Shown here: positions 24,281 to 32,401 of the stretch, in pieces | Numbering within the stretch: the stretch's first letter is position 1 | How the letters are laid out: every line of letters begins with the position of its first letter | From: Candidatus Omnitrophota bacterium | Lineage (GTDB): Bacteria > Omnitrophota > Gorgyraeia > Zapsychrales > JAHFFX01 | Direction of reading: 5' to 3' | DNA: 33,993 nucleotides | NCBI GenBank assembly: GCA_023247705.1 | Contig: JAHFFY010000010.1 | Location: forward strand, 1 to 33,993 | Notes under the pieces: generated by a model | Told to the model about the DNA's origin: nothing | What the model saw: only the letters and a program-made list of their open reading frames with translations | The model's database searches: none | Made by a program: the position numbers and the translations under genes

Positions 24281-25602
24281 TTGATTTCCTTCATGAATTT
24301 TTTAATAAAAACCAGCGCTTTGGGCTGACTCACACCATAGGCGTAGACCGTAACCAATAAACCTTGATCCAATTCCTCAACCATAGCCATATTCAAATAC
24401 ATGTCATAAAGTGTGGGGTATTTTTTATATTGCCGGGAACAAAACGCAACTTTCCAGTTCTTATCAGCGACATTGACGAATTTCGTTTCACATTCAAAAT
24501 TCGTCACATCATCTTTATTCGCATTCTCAAAATCATACCGGTCATCAAAAAAACGTTCATAAAGATTATAGAATCGTATGGAATTTAATCCTTTGCTGGT
24601 CAACCAATGATATTGATAAAAAATCCTTCCAGTCGAGAATTCCGATGAAATAAAAATATCATCTTCGATCGAACAGGTCAGCTGGGCGTCTTTATAAAGT
24701 TCATTATCCTTATCCTCGGAATTTCCCCAGCATTTAAAAATCTTGGATATCGCGTCGGGTAAAACAGCCTCGCCGAAAGAAATCGATGGCCAGGAAGACG
24801 GAATGAGCTCATCTAAATAATGTTCTTGATTTTCGTACAGCTGTTGTTCGATATACCGGTCCCAAACGATTTTCTGACCGGAAGGCCTGCTTAAAAATTT
24901 ATCATATAATGTCTTTAAATAATCAACCGGTACCAAAAAACTCACCTGATTGCCCGCGGTAGAAACATTGATGCCGATCACTTGGCCTTTATGATCCAGC
25001 GCCGGGCCGCCGCTCATTCCGGGATTGATCGCTCCGGAAAAAAGAATTTTTCGGTACAACGATTTTTCCATCAATCCATTATAAATCCCTTCAATAATCG
25101 TCATCCCTAAATCAAACGGGTTCCCAAAAGAAAAAATTCGAGCGCCTTTCATGAGCACAGAATCCCCTAGAGATAAATAATGGTGCCCTTCCCCGTCTCT
25201 TTTGACAATCGCTAAATCATGAATGACATCCACATCACGGATCTGCAAATCTCCCGTCGCGCCGTCATGGCCAAGATATTCAACCCGAAACCGTTGCGGA
25301 TGCTGAATCGCATCGGCCAAGACGTGATAATTTGTGACAAGGTATCCTGCGGGGCTGATCTGAAAGCCCGAACCCGTTGTTGATTTATTCCCGGTCGCCA
25401 AATCGATGACACGGATTTGATAAACGCAATCTTGATATTGTTGATACAGCTGTTGCGCCTCATCCGTGATCACCGGATTGTCAGCAAAAACAACATTAAT
25501 TCTTGCGATAAAGATGAGAACCCAGACAACCAAAGACAGGACAAAAAATTTGGGAGGACAGAAATGGACCTTATGAAAAGGAAAATCTATTTTTGGAATC
25601 AT
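24268..25602 (-). CDS. Trypsin-like (S1) serine protease, probably membrane-anchored or exported
   Basis: This 444-residue trypsin-fold protease has a hydrophobic N-terminal segment (about residues 17-40) for export or anchoring. The triad is complete: His93 (TNYHVL), Asp129 (VIHDLAIV) and Ser197 (INPGMSGGP). No PDZ domain is evident; the C-terminal 200 residues (about 240-444) are of unknown function. It overlaps the FHA gene and is followed by the SGNH gene, forming a three-gene cluster. The ATG at 25602 lacks a ribosome site, while a good one at 25669-25675 has no start codon near it. It is unrelated in layout to the HtrA-like protease at 19780. Confidence 0.85.
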   Translation of the reverse strand: MIPKIDFPFHKVHFCPPKFFVLSLVVWVLIFIARINVVFADNPVITDEAQQLYQQYQDCVYQIRVIDLATGNKSTTGSGFQISPAGYLVTNYHVLADAIQHPQRFRVEYLGHDGATGDLQIRDVDVIHDLAIVKRDGEGHHYLSLGDSVLMKGARIFSFGNPFDLGMTIIEGIYNGLMEKSLYRKILFSGAINPGMSGGPALDHKGQVIGINVSTAGNQVSFLVPVDYLKTLYDKFLSRPSGQKIVWDRYIEQQLYENQEHYLDELIPSSWPSISFGEAVLPDAISKIFKCWGNSEDKDNELYKDAQLTCSIEDDIFISSEFSTGRIFYQYHWLTSKGLNSIRFYNLYERFFDDRYDFENANKDDVTNFECETKFVNVADKNWKVAFCSRQYKKYPTLYDMYLNMAMVEELDQGLLVTVYAYGVSQPKALVFIKKFMKEIKWQK

Positions 25603-25684
25603 GCCGCAGCTTTAAATTTACCCCAAGAACGACCGAGATGACAGAAGAAAAAACTTCTGAAGTTAAATCCTCCTTAAACTCTAT

Positions 25685-25726
25685 ATTTGTCTTTAGAAAC
25701 CACGATCGCGGCGGCTAAAGACAAAT
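25685..25726. repeat. Perfect 12-bp inverted repeat upstream of the protease-FHA operon
   Basis: ATTTGTCTTTAG (25685-25696) and CTAAAGACAAAT (25715-25726) flank an 18-base spacer that contains CGATCG. It lies 83 bp upstream of the protease ATG and next to the terminator at 25733-25759. It could be an operator or the hairpin of a leader RNA. It has no U-tract. Confidence 0.5.
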
Positions 25727-25732
25727 CCAAAA

Positions 25733-25759
25733 TGTGCCGGGAAAATCAAACCCGGCACA
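25733..25759 (-). terminator. Intrinsic terminator after the small heat-shock gene
   Basis: On the minus strand TGTGCCGGG pairs with CCCGGCACA over nine bases around the loop TTTGATTTT, followed by TTTT. It lies 66 bp past the heat-shock gene stop and separates that operon from the protease operon. Confidence 0.65.
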
Positions 25760-25824
25760 CTTCAGAATTCAGTATAATTTTAATCTCAAGAAACTACAAC
25801 TAATTACTTAAATAAACTCAGTCG

Positions 25825-26487
25825 TTACTTGATCTCAATTTTTTTGGATGTCGGTTTAACCGCTGACAAAGCCGCCTTAGGAATTTTAACGGTCAAAACG
25901 CCGCCCTCATAAGAAGCATTGACCTCATCCGTCTTCGCGTCATCCGGCAAAGGAACGGTCCTTGAGAAAAACCCGAACGAACGTTCCTTCCTGCGGAATT
26001 TATTTTGATCGCTTTCCTCAACAGCTGTCTTTTTTTCTCCGGAAATAACAAGGTTTTTATCTTGAACCTCGATATTAATCTGATTCTTGTCCATCCCAGG
26101 GATATCTAATTTCACGATATACCCATTTTGATCTTCTTTCATATCGACATCCGGGTTGAGCATATTCCGGTGATCAAAAAAACCCAGCGTCTCTTGCCCC
26201 CGCCAAAAACTGTCGTTAAACATCCGGTTCATTTCTTTTTGCATGTCTTCCATCTCGGAAAAAGGGTTCCATTCCGGCTCAATCCGCTGACTATAATGAG
26301 CAACGGGAGGTTGAGTCTGTGCTTTAAGCTGTTTTTCCAGCGCGGCGGTCCTTTCTTTTAGGGCCTGAATTTCATCTCTTAAAGCCTTTTGTTCTTCTTG
26401 GGGATTTTGCGAATACGCTTTTAAAGAGACAACTCCCGACATAATCACAAAAATCGTAAGACCAACGATCATTTTTTTATTTTTCAT
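25825..26487 (-). CDS. Exported small heat-shock protein (Hsp20) with coiled coil
   Basis: This 220-residue protein has an N-terminal signal peptide (hydrophobic core residues 6-24, cleavage near KAYSQ) and a coiled coil (about 28-57, LRDEIQALKERTAALEKQ). An alpha-crystallin domain follows at about 108-205: PDVDMKEDQNGYIVKLDIPG, then GVLTVKIPK. Most Hsp20 proteins are cytoplasmic, so an exported copy is unusual and suggests a periplasmic holdase. The ATG follows GGAGG by four to five bases. It lies 21 bp after the tandem-receiver gene and is probably co-transcribed with it. A terminator follows. Confidence 0.88.
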   Translation of the reverse strand: MKNKKMIVGLTIFVIMSGVVSLKAYSQNPQEEQKALRDEIQALKERTAALEKQLKAQTQPPVAHYSQRIEPEWNPFSEMEDMQKEMNRMFNDSFWRGQETLGFFDHRNMLNPDVDMKEDQNGYIVKLDIPGMDKNQINIEVQDKNLVISGEKKTAVEESDQNKFRRKERSFGFFSRTVPLPDDAKTDEVNASYEGGVLTVKIPKAALSAVKPTSKKIEIK

Positions 26488-26508
26488 AGGTCCTCCTTTA
26501 CGAATTTT

Positions 26509-27225
26509 TTACGTTCCGATTAACTGTTTAACTTTATTCAACAAGATCTGATTTCCCTCGGACTTATCAAAATAATCGTCCGCATTAAAGATAAAATATC
26601 TTTGCTGTTCTTCAGAGAACACACTCGACACAATCACTTTGACCCCGGGGCATTCATTGCGAATGATTTCAAAAAATTCCAGACCGCTGATTTTAGGCAT
26701 CGCGATATCAAGGATAACCAGATCAAAATCTTTCATTTTCTCGGCAAGTAATTTATACAATTGATAATCATCCGGGGTTTCTACGGAAATATACCCCGCT
26801 CTGGTCAATAATTTGTTATATAAATTGCGGATATAAGAATCGTCATCAATGATCAAAATCCTTTTTGACGGCGTCTCCCGCAACACTTGCTTAATCTTGG
26901 CTAATAAAACCCCGAGGCTCTCTGACTTGTCATAATAATCGGCGGCGTTTTCGATCATTCGGCGCTGTTCATCCAAAGGCAAAACACTGGACACGACCAC
27001 CTTAGTATTTTTATGGAACGCCTGAATAATTTCATAAAAGACCATGCCCTTCACTTCGGGCATATTAATGTCCAGCAAAATCAGGTCGATCTTTTCTTTG
27101 ATTAATAGCTTATTCGCGCTGACGGCATCGGAAACGGAAAAAATTCTAAAACCTTGTTGAATCAAAATCTTGCTTAAAATATTCCTGAGTTTCTCTTCAT
27201 CATCAACAATAAGAATTGTTTTCAT
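26509..27225 (-). CDS. Tandem receiver-domain response regulator without output domain
   Basis: This 238-residue cytoplasmic protein has two CheY-like receiver domains (about residues 1-118 and 122-238). Both keep the phospho-acceptor (Asp52 in LILLDINMP and Asp173 in VILDIAMP) and a late lysine (YYDKSE and YFDKSEG). No DNA-binding, enzymatic or other effector part is visible, so it may relay phosphate or regulate by protein contact. The ATG at 27225 follows GGAGG by five bases; the two GTG codons before it overlap that site. It is co-directional with the exported Hsp20 gene, 21 bp away. The matching kinase is not in the immediate neighbourhood. Confidence 0.88.
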   Translation of the reverse strand: MKTILIVDDEEKLRNILSKILIQQGFRIFSVSDAVSANKLLIKEKIDLILLDINMPEVKGMVFYEIIQAFHKNTKVVVSSVLPLDEQRRMIENAADYYDKSESLGVLLAKIKQVLRETPSKRILIIDDDSYIRNLYNKLLTRAGYISVETPDDYQLYKLLAEKMKDFDLVILDIAMPKISGLEFFEIIRNECPGVKVIVSSVFSEEQQRYFIFNADDYFDKSEGNQILLNKVKQLIGT

Positions 27226-27262
27226 CACCACCTCCGTTCTTTCAGCTTCAACAAATTAAATT

Positions 27263-27290
27263 GGGTGGCAGATGAGGGAATCTGCCACCC
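27263..27290 (-). terminator. Strong hairpin between the small exported protein gene and the tandem-receiver gene
   Basis: GGGTGGCAGAT (27263-27273) pairs perfectly with ATCTGCCACCC (27280-27290) around a six-base loop. On the minus strand it is followed by AATTTAATTTG, a poor U-tract. It lies ten bases past the stop at 27300. It may be a weak terminator, a transcript-stabilising stem or a partial boundary. Confidence 0.5.
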
Positions 27291-27299
27291 GCAACGAAG

Positions 27300-27650
27300 C
27301 TATTTCGTAAGAGCTATCATTGAAGCCTCGTTGATTCCATTTTTGATGGAATATTTCACTTTAATATTTTCGCCTGTTTTGATCTGGCTTAACGTGATCG
27401 CTTTGGCATTAGCGTCAGTCACAATCGCTGATGTGGCGAGAAACGTTAATTTATTATTATCGGCGCCTTTAATAATGATTTCTGATTTTGCCGGATCGGT
27501 TAAATTGACAGCATCAACTGTTCCGCTTGCCATCTTCAAGTCTGCGGCCGACGATACCTTGGGCTTGCTGGCCATAGCGCCCTGATCCGCAGCAAAACAA
27601 AGGGAACCTACGGAAATCAAACCAATAAGCGCAATGATAATTTTATTCAT
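27300..27650 (-). CDS. Small exported protein of unknown function
   Basis: This 116-residue protein has a clear signal peptide (cleavage near CFA-AD, residue 20). The mature part is small and rich in beta-type and Thr/Lys residues (SGTVDAVNLTDPAKSEIIIK, then IKTGENIKVKYSIKNG). This resembles periplasmic DUF5666-type or OB-like small domains, but I do not recognise a family with certainty. The ATG at 27650 follows GGAGG by six bases; the preceding TTG is less likely. It lies 49 bp after the basic small exported protein gene and may be in the same transcript. Confidence 0.7.
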   Translation of the reverse strand: MNKIIIALIGLISVGSLCFAADQGAMASKPKVSSAADLKMASGTVDAVNLTDPAKSEIIIKGADNNKLTFLATSAIVTDANAKAITLSQIKTGENIKVKYSIKNGINEASMIALTK

Positions 27651-27698
27651 CAATGTCCTCCTTTTAATTGAACAAATTATTTTTCGAATGAGTGGATC

Positions 27699-27920
27699 CT
27701 ATTTTGACTCTTGTGTCGCATTGTCTGCTTCTTTTTTCTTATGATGTCTCCTCTCCCGCTTGACTTTCTTCTTCTCTTTCGAATCATCTTGTCTGTTTAC
27801 AGATTCTACGCTCTGAGGAGCTTTATTATTTTTGCTCTTTTTTGTTCCCGCATAACTTTTTGAAGATACGCCCGTAAGAAAAAGCAGGAGAACAACAAGA
27901 CCAATAAAAAATTTTTTCAT
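27699..27920 (-). CDS. Small, highly basic exported protein
   Basis: This 73-residue protein has a signal peptide (residues 1-24, cleavage near SYA-G) and a mature part made almost entirely of charged residues (runs such as KEKKKVKRERRHHKKKEAD). It is probably disordered. I recognise no family. A basic periplasmic peptide might bind acidic envelope polymers or nucleic acid, but this is speculation. GGAG lies nine bases before the ATG. It is the first gene of a leftward group; a candidate extended -10 promoter lies at 28006-28014. Confidence 0.65.
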   Translation of the reverse strand: MKKFFIGLVVLLLFLTGVSSKSYAGTKKSKNNKAPQSVESVNRQDDSKEKKKVKRERRHHKKKEADNATQESK

Positions 27921-28005
27921 TCCAGATCACTCCTTTCCTTCGAGTATTAAATTCTTGAAAAAGCATCGCGCTTTCTCACCTTCTTTTCGTTCTTTTATGG
28001 AGGAA

Positions 28006-28014
28006 AATATATCA
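28006..28014 (-). promoter_or_regulatory. Weak candidate promoter for the small exported protein genes
   Basis: On the minus strand TGATATATT forms an extended -10 box about 86 bp upstream of the ATG at 27920. No -35 box is visible. The rest of the gap 27921-28119 is AT-rich and holds nothing else I can support. Confidence 0.3.
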
Positions 28015-28119
28015 AAAGCAAAATAAAGACACCGTTAAAATAAAGTTAGAATTTTCTTATTTTGGAAAAAGAGAAATCGGAGAAAAAAGAAAGGATTGAT
28101 GAATCGAAATCAGAAAAAT

Positions 28120-29589
28120 TTAGACCAATGGCAAGGTGACCGTAAACGTTGTGCCTTGGCCCAATTCACTCTTAACGTGGATATCGCCATCATGGGCGCG
28201 GGCGATCGAAAGGGCGATCGTTAATCCGAGGCCGCTGCCAAATTCAGGGCTTTGGTCTTCTCCTTTGACGCGGAAGAATTTAGTAAAAATCTTTTTGATG
28301 TCCTCGGGAGAAATTCCTACGCCCGTATCTGCGATGGTTATAACGGCTTGTTTGTCCTGGCGGATCAAACTCATTTGAATTTTACCGTTTTTGGGGGTGA
28401 ATTTGACCGCATTGCCGATCAAATTAAAAAACAAACGTCTTAAATGCACTTTATCACCAGAGATATAAAAATCTTCGTTCGCAATCTGCAAGGTCACATC
28501 GATATTCTTATCTAAAGATAAAATTTTTGAATTTTCATAGATATCCCGGATAAACTCGCTTAAATTGAATTTCTCAAAATTAAAAATATCCGGCTTGTAA
28601 TCCAGTTTGGCCAATAAAAGCAGGTCTTTGATAATTTTAATCAGCCGACTCACCTCTTCTAAGCTCACCTGCAATGCGCGCTTGTACTCTTCTTTATCCC
28701 GGTCATCATTTAAGGCAAGCTCGATTTCTCCCCGGATAATCGCTAAAGGCGTCTTAAGCTCATGGGCGACATGTGAGCTGAATTCATTGATATGCTCAAA
28801 AGATTTTTCTAGCCGAGTTAACATCGTGTTTAAAGAGGCGATAAGGTATTTTATTTCTTGATCGACGGGATATTCTTCAATACGGACACTCAATTCCTTG
28901 TGCGAAATATTATTGGCGATCTCTGTGATGCTTCGAACGGATTTCAAGATGTTCTTGACGAAAAAAGCTCCTAAAAAGCTGGTCAAGAACAAAACCAGGA
29001 TAACAGTCAAAAACATAAAAAGCAGAAGTTTATCCAGCACATGCAAGGCGGAAGAAAGAGGTGTGCCTATTTGAACGACAATATAAAAATTTTCCTTATA
29101 CTTGATAGGAAAATTGATGGCTCTCAGCTTATGATTTTTATCTATTAAATCTTTAAATGTCATTTGCCGGGTTGAAAAGACAAGATTTTTCTTAAAGAGA
29201 GCTTCTATATCTTCTTTAACATTCTCCGAGACTAGAATGGAGTTTCCTGCAGAACTCAGGATGACAATATAATCATTCTTCAAATTCAGCGTCTTTACTT
29301 CTGAATGCCATAATTCGTCAATAATTGTTCTTTTATTTAAACCGACCTGCTCCTGACTAAGAAACTCTGTTATAAAACCGACGGGGTGGCTCTCAATCTT
29401 TCCCAGCTGCTCATAAGCGCGGATGATATCCGAAATCTCATTGGCTTTAATCCTTAAATCTTCGTCCAAGTCGCGGTAGAGAACATTGCGAATATCATAA
29501 TAAATAACCGCGCTGTAAATAAAAAGGACGACCCCCAAAATCGAAGTATAAAGAACGCTGGTTTTAAATCGAAGGGAATTGAATTGCAT
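28120..29589 (-). CDS. Membrane sensor histidine kinase (OmpR-partner type)
   Basis: This 489-residue kinase has a first membrane helix (about residues 11-31), a sensor domain of about 150 residues outside the membrane, a second helix (about 185-210), a HAMP linker (213-265), and HisKA with phosphorylated His276 (HVAHELKTPL). The ATPase domain has N-box NLIGNAVKFTP, G1 DTGVGIS and G2 GSGLGLTIA. The plan is that of CusS/CopS-like or PhoR-like kinases; the signal is unknown. Its ATG overlaps the stop of the response regulator gene (TAATG), so the two are coupled and form a two-component pair. Confidence 0.92.
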   Translation of the reverse strand: MQFNSLRFKTSVLYTSILGVVLFIYSAVIYYDIRNVLYRDLDEDLRIKANEISDIIRAYEQLGKIESHPVGFITEFLSQEQVGLNKRTIIDELWHSEVKTLNLKNDYIVILSSAGNSILVSENVKEDIEALFKKNLVFSTRQMTFKDLIDKNHKLRAINFPIKYKENFYIVVQIGTPLSSALHVLDKLLLFMFLTVILVLFLTSFLGAFFVKNILKSVRSITEIANNISHKELSVRIEEYPVDQEIKYLIASLNTMLTRLEKSFEHINEFSSHVAHELKTPLAIIRGEIELALNDDRDKEEYKRALQVSLEEVSRLIKIIKDLLLLAKLDYKPDIFNFEKFNLSEFIRDIYENSKILSLDKNIDVTLQIANEDFYISGDKVHLRRLFFNLIGNAVKFTPKNGKIQMSLIRQDKQAVITIADTGVGISPEDIKKIFTKFFRVKGEDQSPEFGSGLGLTIALSIARAHDGDIHVKSELGQGTTFTVTLPLV

Positions 29590-30257
29590 TATTCTTTCAG
29601 GATATATCCGGTACCGCGGATGGAATGGATCAGTTTTTTAGGGAAACCTTCATCTATTTTATTGCGCAAATAATTAATATAAACATTAATCACATTCGAG
29701 AAACTGTCAAAATTTTCATTCCAGACGTGTTCGGAAATCATGGTCCGGGTCACCACTTGATTGACATGCAGCATTAAATATTCTAAAAGGGCGTACTCTG
29801 TGCTCGTCAAATTAAGTTCTTTGCCGCACCGCTGGACTTTATGAGAAATCTGGTCTAACTCCAGATCCGCCACTTTGAGCTTGGTTGTTTTTTCTTTCCG
29901 TTTCCTGCGCAACAAAACCCGCACCCTGGCTAAAAATTCTTCAAAAGCGAATGGCTTGGTCAAATAATCATCCGCGCCCGCATCGAGCCCCAAAACTTTA
30001 TCATCCACTTCGTCTCTGGCGGTCAGCATCAAGACCGGAACATCCTGATTCTTTTTCCTTAGCTCCTGACAAATCGATAAACCGTTTTTGATCGGAAGCA
30101 TCACATCCAGAATAATTAAATCATACGTGTTGACTTCGGCCAAAAAAAGCCCCTGTTCACCGTCATAAGCGACATCAACGGCATAATGCTGTTCTTTCAG
30201 TCCCCGCTGAATAAAACTGGCCATTTTCTTTTCATCTTCCACTAATAAAATACGCAT
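29589..30257 (-). CDS. OmpR/PhoB-family response regulator
   Basis: This 222-residue DNA-binding regulator has a receiver domain (1-118) with Asp8, phospho-acceptor Asp51 (LIILDVMLP), Thr79 and Lys101. It also has a winged-helix domain (about 128-222; ELNLTSTEYALLEYLM, then INVYINYLRNKID and RGTGYIL). It closely resembles CusR/CopR-like regulators in plan, but the regulon is not proven. The ATG at 30257 is preferred by family; a TTG six bases earlier is better spaced from GGAG (5 against 11 bases). It is co-transcribed with the PIG-L gene (14 bp upstream) and the kinase. Confidence 0.93.
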   Translation of the reverse strand: MRILLVEDEKKMASFIQRGLKEQHYAVDVAYDGEQGLFLAEVNTYDLIILDVMLPIKNGLSICQELRKKNQDVPVLMLTARDEVDDKVLGLDAGADDYLTKPFAFEEFLARVRVLLRRKRKEKTTKLKVADLELDQISHKVQRCGKELNLTSTEYALLEYLMLHVNQVVTRTMISEHVWNENFDSFSNVINVYINYLRNKIDEGFPKKLIHSIRGTGYILKE

Positions 30258-30271
30258 AATCAATTAAACTC

Positions 30272-31696
30272 CTATGGAAGAATTTCTACGACTCTCCAAA
30301 CCGGATAATCCGACAGCAAACTACCTAAATAAGTGTGGGCGCTCGTCAAAATTTTATCCGGATTGCCTAACAAATCCATCGGAATAGAGATCGTAATTTG
30401 TTTTAGCTTACGCTTTATTTTAATTCCCTGACCAGGAATTTTCTTGTTTTGATCAAAAATTTGATGAAAAATCGCGCCGATTTTAATGCGCAGCTTGGGC
30501 ATTCGTTCGAAAGAATAATTTTCTTTATAACCAAAAATACATAAAGAAAGACCGACCGTTTTCCCTAACGGACGCGATAGTTTAAAATGAAAATTTAAAT
30601 TAGCACCTTCCAAAGATAGCGTCTGTTCTTCTAATCCGACGAATAAATTTCTCTCTTCTTCGGTCAATACCTCCTTGGCCGGATAACCGTCATTATCTTC
30701 TTGTTTTATGGCCAACTCATGAATGGTTGCGTCCTCCGATATCTTCAAAATTGGAAATTCTCCAAACAATTCATCAGCGCGGACAAACGATTCTAAATAT
30801 TTCTGACTTGAACGGTATTGCGTCGCATGTTGTTTAAGGGCCTCCCGCTTGCGCAAGACTTCTTCTTCAGAAAGAGAATCAATTTTCCAGGCTATTTTTT
30901 CCTTTAATCTTGCCGGCGGCTCCATTTCCTCCAATGGATAATACCCTTTCTTTTTCGCCCACGGAACAAAATGAACAAGATATGGATAAATTTCCGGATT
31001 TATCAAATCTTGGAGATCCCACAAAGCGACGCGCATAAACAAATAAAACGCATTATGATCACCATTATGATCCGCCGGATGAGAAACAAATATTTTTGTA
31101 GGTTTAAAATCACGCAAGATGGTTTCTAAATCCCGAAGAACTTCTTCTCCTTTATAAGCAGCCCCAAACCGAAACGCATTTGGATAAGGGACCGCGTCGA
31201 CTTTAGTGAGCAAACTATGATAGCGATGGCGATCATTCCAATGTTGATACCAGATATTTAATGTTCCAAAATCCGGATAACCTAAGAAGATCACCTGCTG
31301 TGGCCTAAGCCCGAGATAACCAGCTGCTTTAATGGCCTCATTAGAACGGACCAGCCCCATGGATTCGACAGCCCTGGGAACGACGACCGGATGCTTGCGA
31401 TCAATCAAAAAAGCCCACTCATTCGCATCGCCATAGGTCAAAAAAACAATCTGAATTGGAATGTTCCGTTCTTGAGCTTTTTGCAATATTCCGGCGCACC
31501 CTAATATCTCGTCATCCGGATGAGGAGCCAGCACGATGATACGGTCATCTTTATTGAATACTAGCTCGGATCCCGACGATTCTTGAACCGGAGTTTGATC
31601 AGCACTCGCCTGGGGAACCATCATTCTTAAAAACACAAACAGAATGACCAAACAGAAAAAATTCTTATTGAGCAAAACAAATTTAAATTCTTTCAT
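30272..31696 (-). CDS. PIG-L/LmbE-family deacetylase, exported
   Basis: This 474-residue protein has an N-terminal hydrophobic signal (about residues 8-32) and a PIG-L zinc deacetylase domain (about 50-270). The metal motif is complete: His59-Pro-Asp-Asp-Glu63 and a later HPADHNGDH. The family removes N-acetyl groups from N-acetylglucosamine conjugates. The C-terminal 180 residues (about 295-474) contain a predicted beta-rich part of unknown role. It heads the operon with the response regulator and kinase, so envelope glycan modification may be controlled by them. The substrate is not known. Confidence 0.88.
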   Translation of the reverse strand: MKEFKFVLLNKNFFCLVILFVFLRMMVPQASADQTPVQESSGSELVFNKDDRIIVLAPHPDDEILGCAGILQKAQERNIPIQIVFLTYGDANEWAFLIDRKHPVVVPRAVESMGLVRSNEAIKAAGYLGLRPQQVIFLGYPDFGTLNIWYQHWNDRHRYHSLLTKVDAVPYPNAFRFGAAYKGEEVLRDLETILRDFKPTKIFVSHPADHNGDHNAFYLFMRVALWDLQDLINPEIYPYLVHFVPWAKKKGYYPLEEMEPPARLKEKIAWKIDSLSEEEVLRKREALKQHATQYRSSQKYLESFVRADELFGEFPILKISEDATIHELAIKQEDNDGYPAKEVLTEEERNLFVGLEEQTLSLEGANLNFHFKLSRPLGKTVGLSLCIFGYKENYSFERMPKLRIKIGAIFHQIFDQNKKIPGQGIKIKRKLKQITISIPMDLLGNPDKILTSAHTYLGSLLSDYPVWRVVEILP

Positions 31697-31748
31697 TAAT
31701 TAAACCAACACAATAGACATCTGTGCCAATAAAAGCATTAAAAACATT

Positions 31749-32399
31749 TCATAAAGATTTTGCAAAGATATAAAAATAAAATTCTCTTCCCAAATGATAC
31801 TTAAGATATGTTCTTCTTTTTCTAAATAAAAGAGAAAAGCCTGATTTCACGAAGAATTTTTTGGCTTGCTCCGAGACAGTTCCCAAATAAACGCCGGGGA
31901 TATGATTCTGTTTTAAATAATTTAAATAAGCTTCCATCAATCGTGTCCCGACATTTTGTGCTCGGAAATCCCGATAAATATTGATATGCAAAATAGCCGG
32001 GTAAGTCTTTTCTAACGGGGGCATCCAGAATTCCCCCTTGAATGCACTAATCAGGATGCTCCAGAAGAAATTTAAATTATGCGGTTGATATAAAAGTCCT
32101 TTACGCCACGATTTTATTATTATTTGCGGAATAATCTTGCTGGCCATAATTGGTTGCATTTTCTTTGCATCCTTCGCCCCAATTATATAACCAATCACCT
32201 TTTGATCCGCCTGTGCGACAAAGCTGGATTGCGGTTCATAATCGGTAAAATAAATCGTCAAGGCGTCCGCTAAAATATCGTCGTCAAAAAATCGACGTCG
32301 ATTTTCGCCGAGAAATGACGTCTCGCAACTGATCTTTCTGACCGCCTCCCGGTCAGCTGAGTTAAAAGGCCGGATGACGACCTCTGGTTTCTCTGCCAT
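31749..32399 (-). CDS. GNAT-family N-acetyltransferase
   Basis: This 216-residue protein has the GNAT fold: an N-terminal IRPFNSADREAVRKI strand-helix, FVAQADQKVIGYIIG (motif B region), HINIYRDFRAQNVGTRLMEA (the acetyl-CoA binding motif, R-x2-x-x-G-x-R/L), and the C-terminal VSEQAKKFFVKSGF. No substrate can be inferred. It starts two bases after the RND pump gene ends, with no ribosome site of its own, so translation is coupled. It ends 52 bp before the PIG-L gene. Confidence 0.85.
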   Translation of the reverse strand: MAEKPEVVIRPFNSADREAVRKISCETSFLGENRRRFFDDDILADALTIYFTDYEPQSSFVAQADQKVIGYIIGAKDAKKMQPIMASKIIPQIIIKSWRKGLLYQPHNLNFFWSILISAFKGEFWMPPLEKTYPAILHINIYRDFRAQNVGTRLMEAYLNYLKQNHIPGVYLGTVSEQAKKFFVKSGFSLLFRKRRTYLKYHLGREFYFYIFAKSL

Positions 32400-32401
32400 T
32401 A

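Noticed and set aside
25669-25675. Good ribosome site (AAGGAGG on the minus strand) upstream of the S1 protease
   Set aside because: No start codon follows at a proper distance, and a stop codon in frame just before the protease ATG rules out a longer protein.
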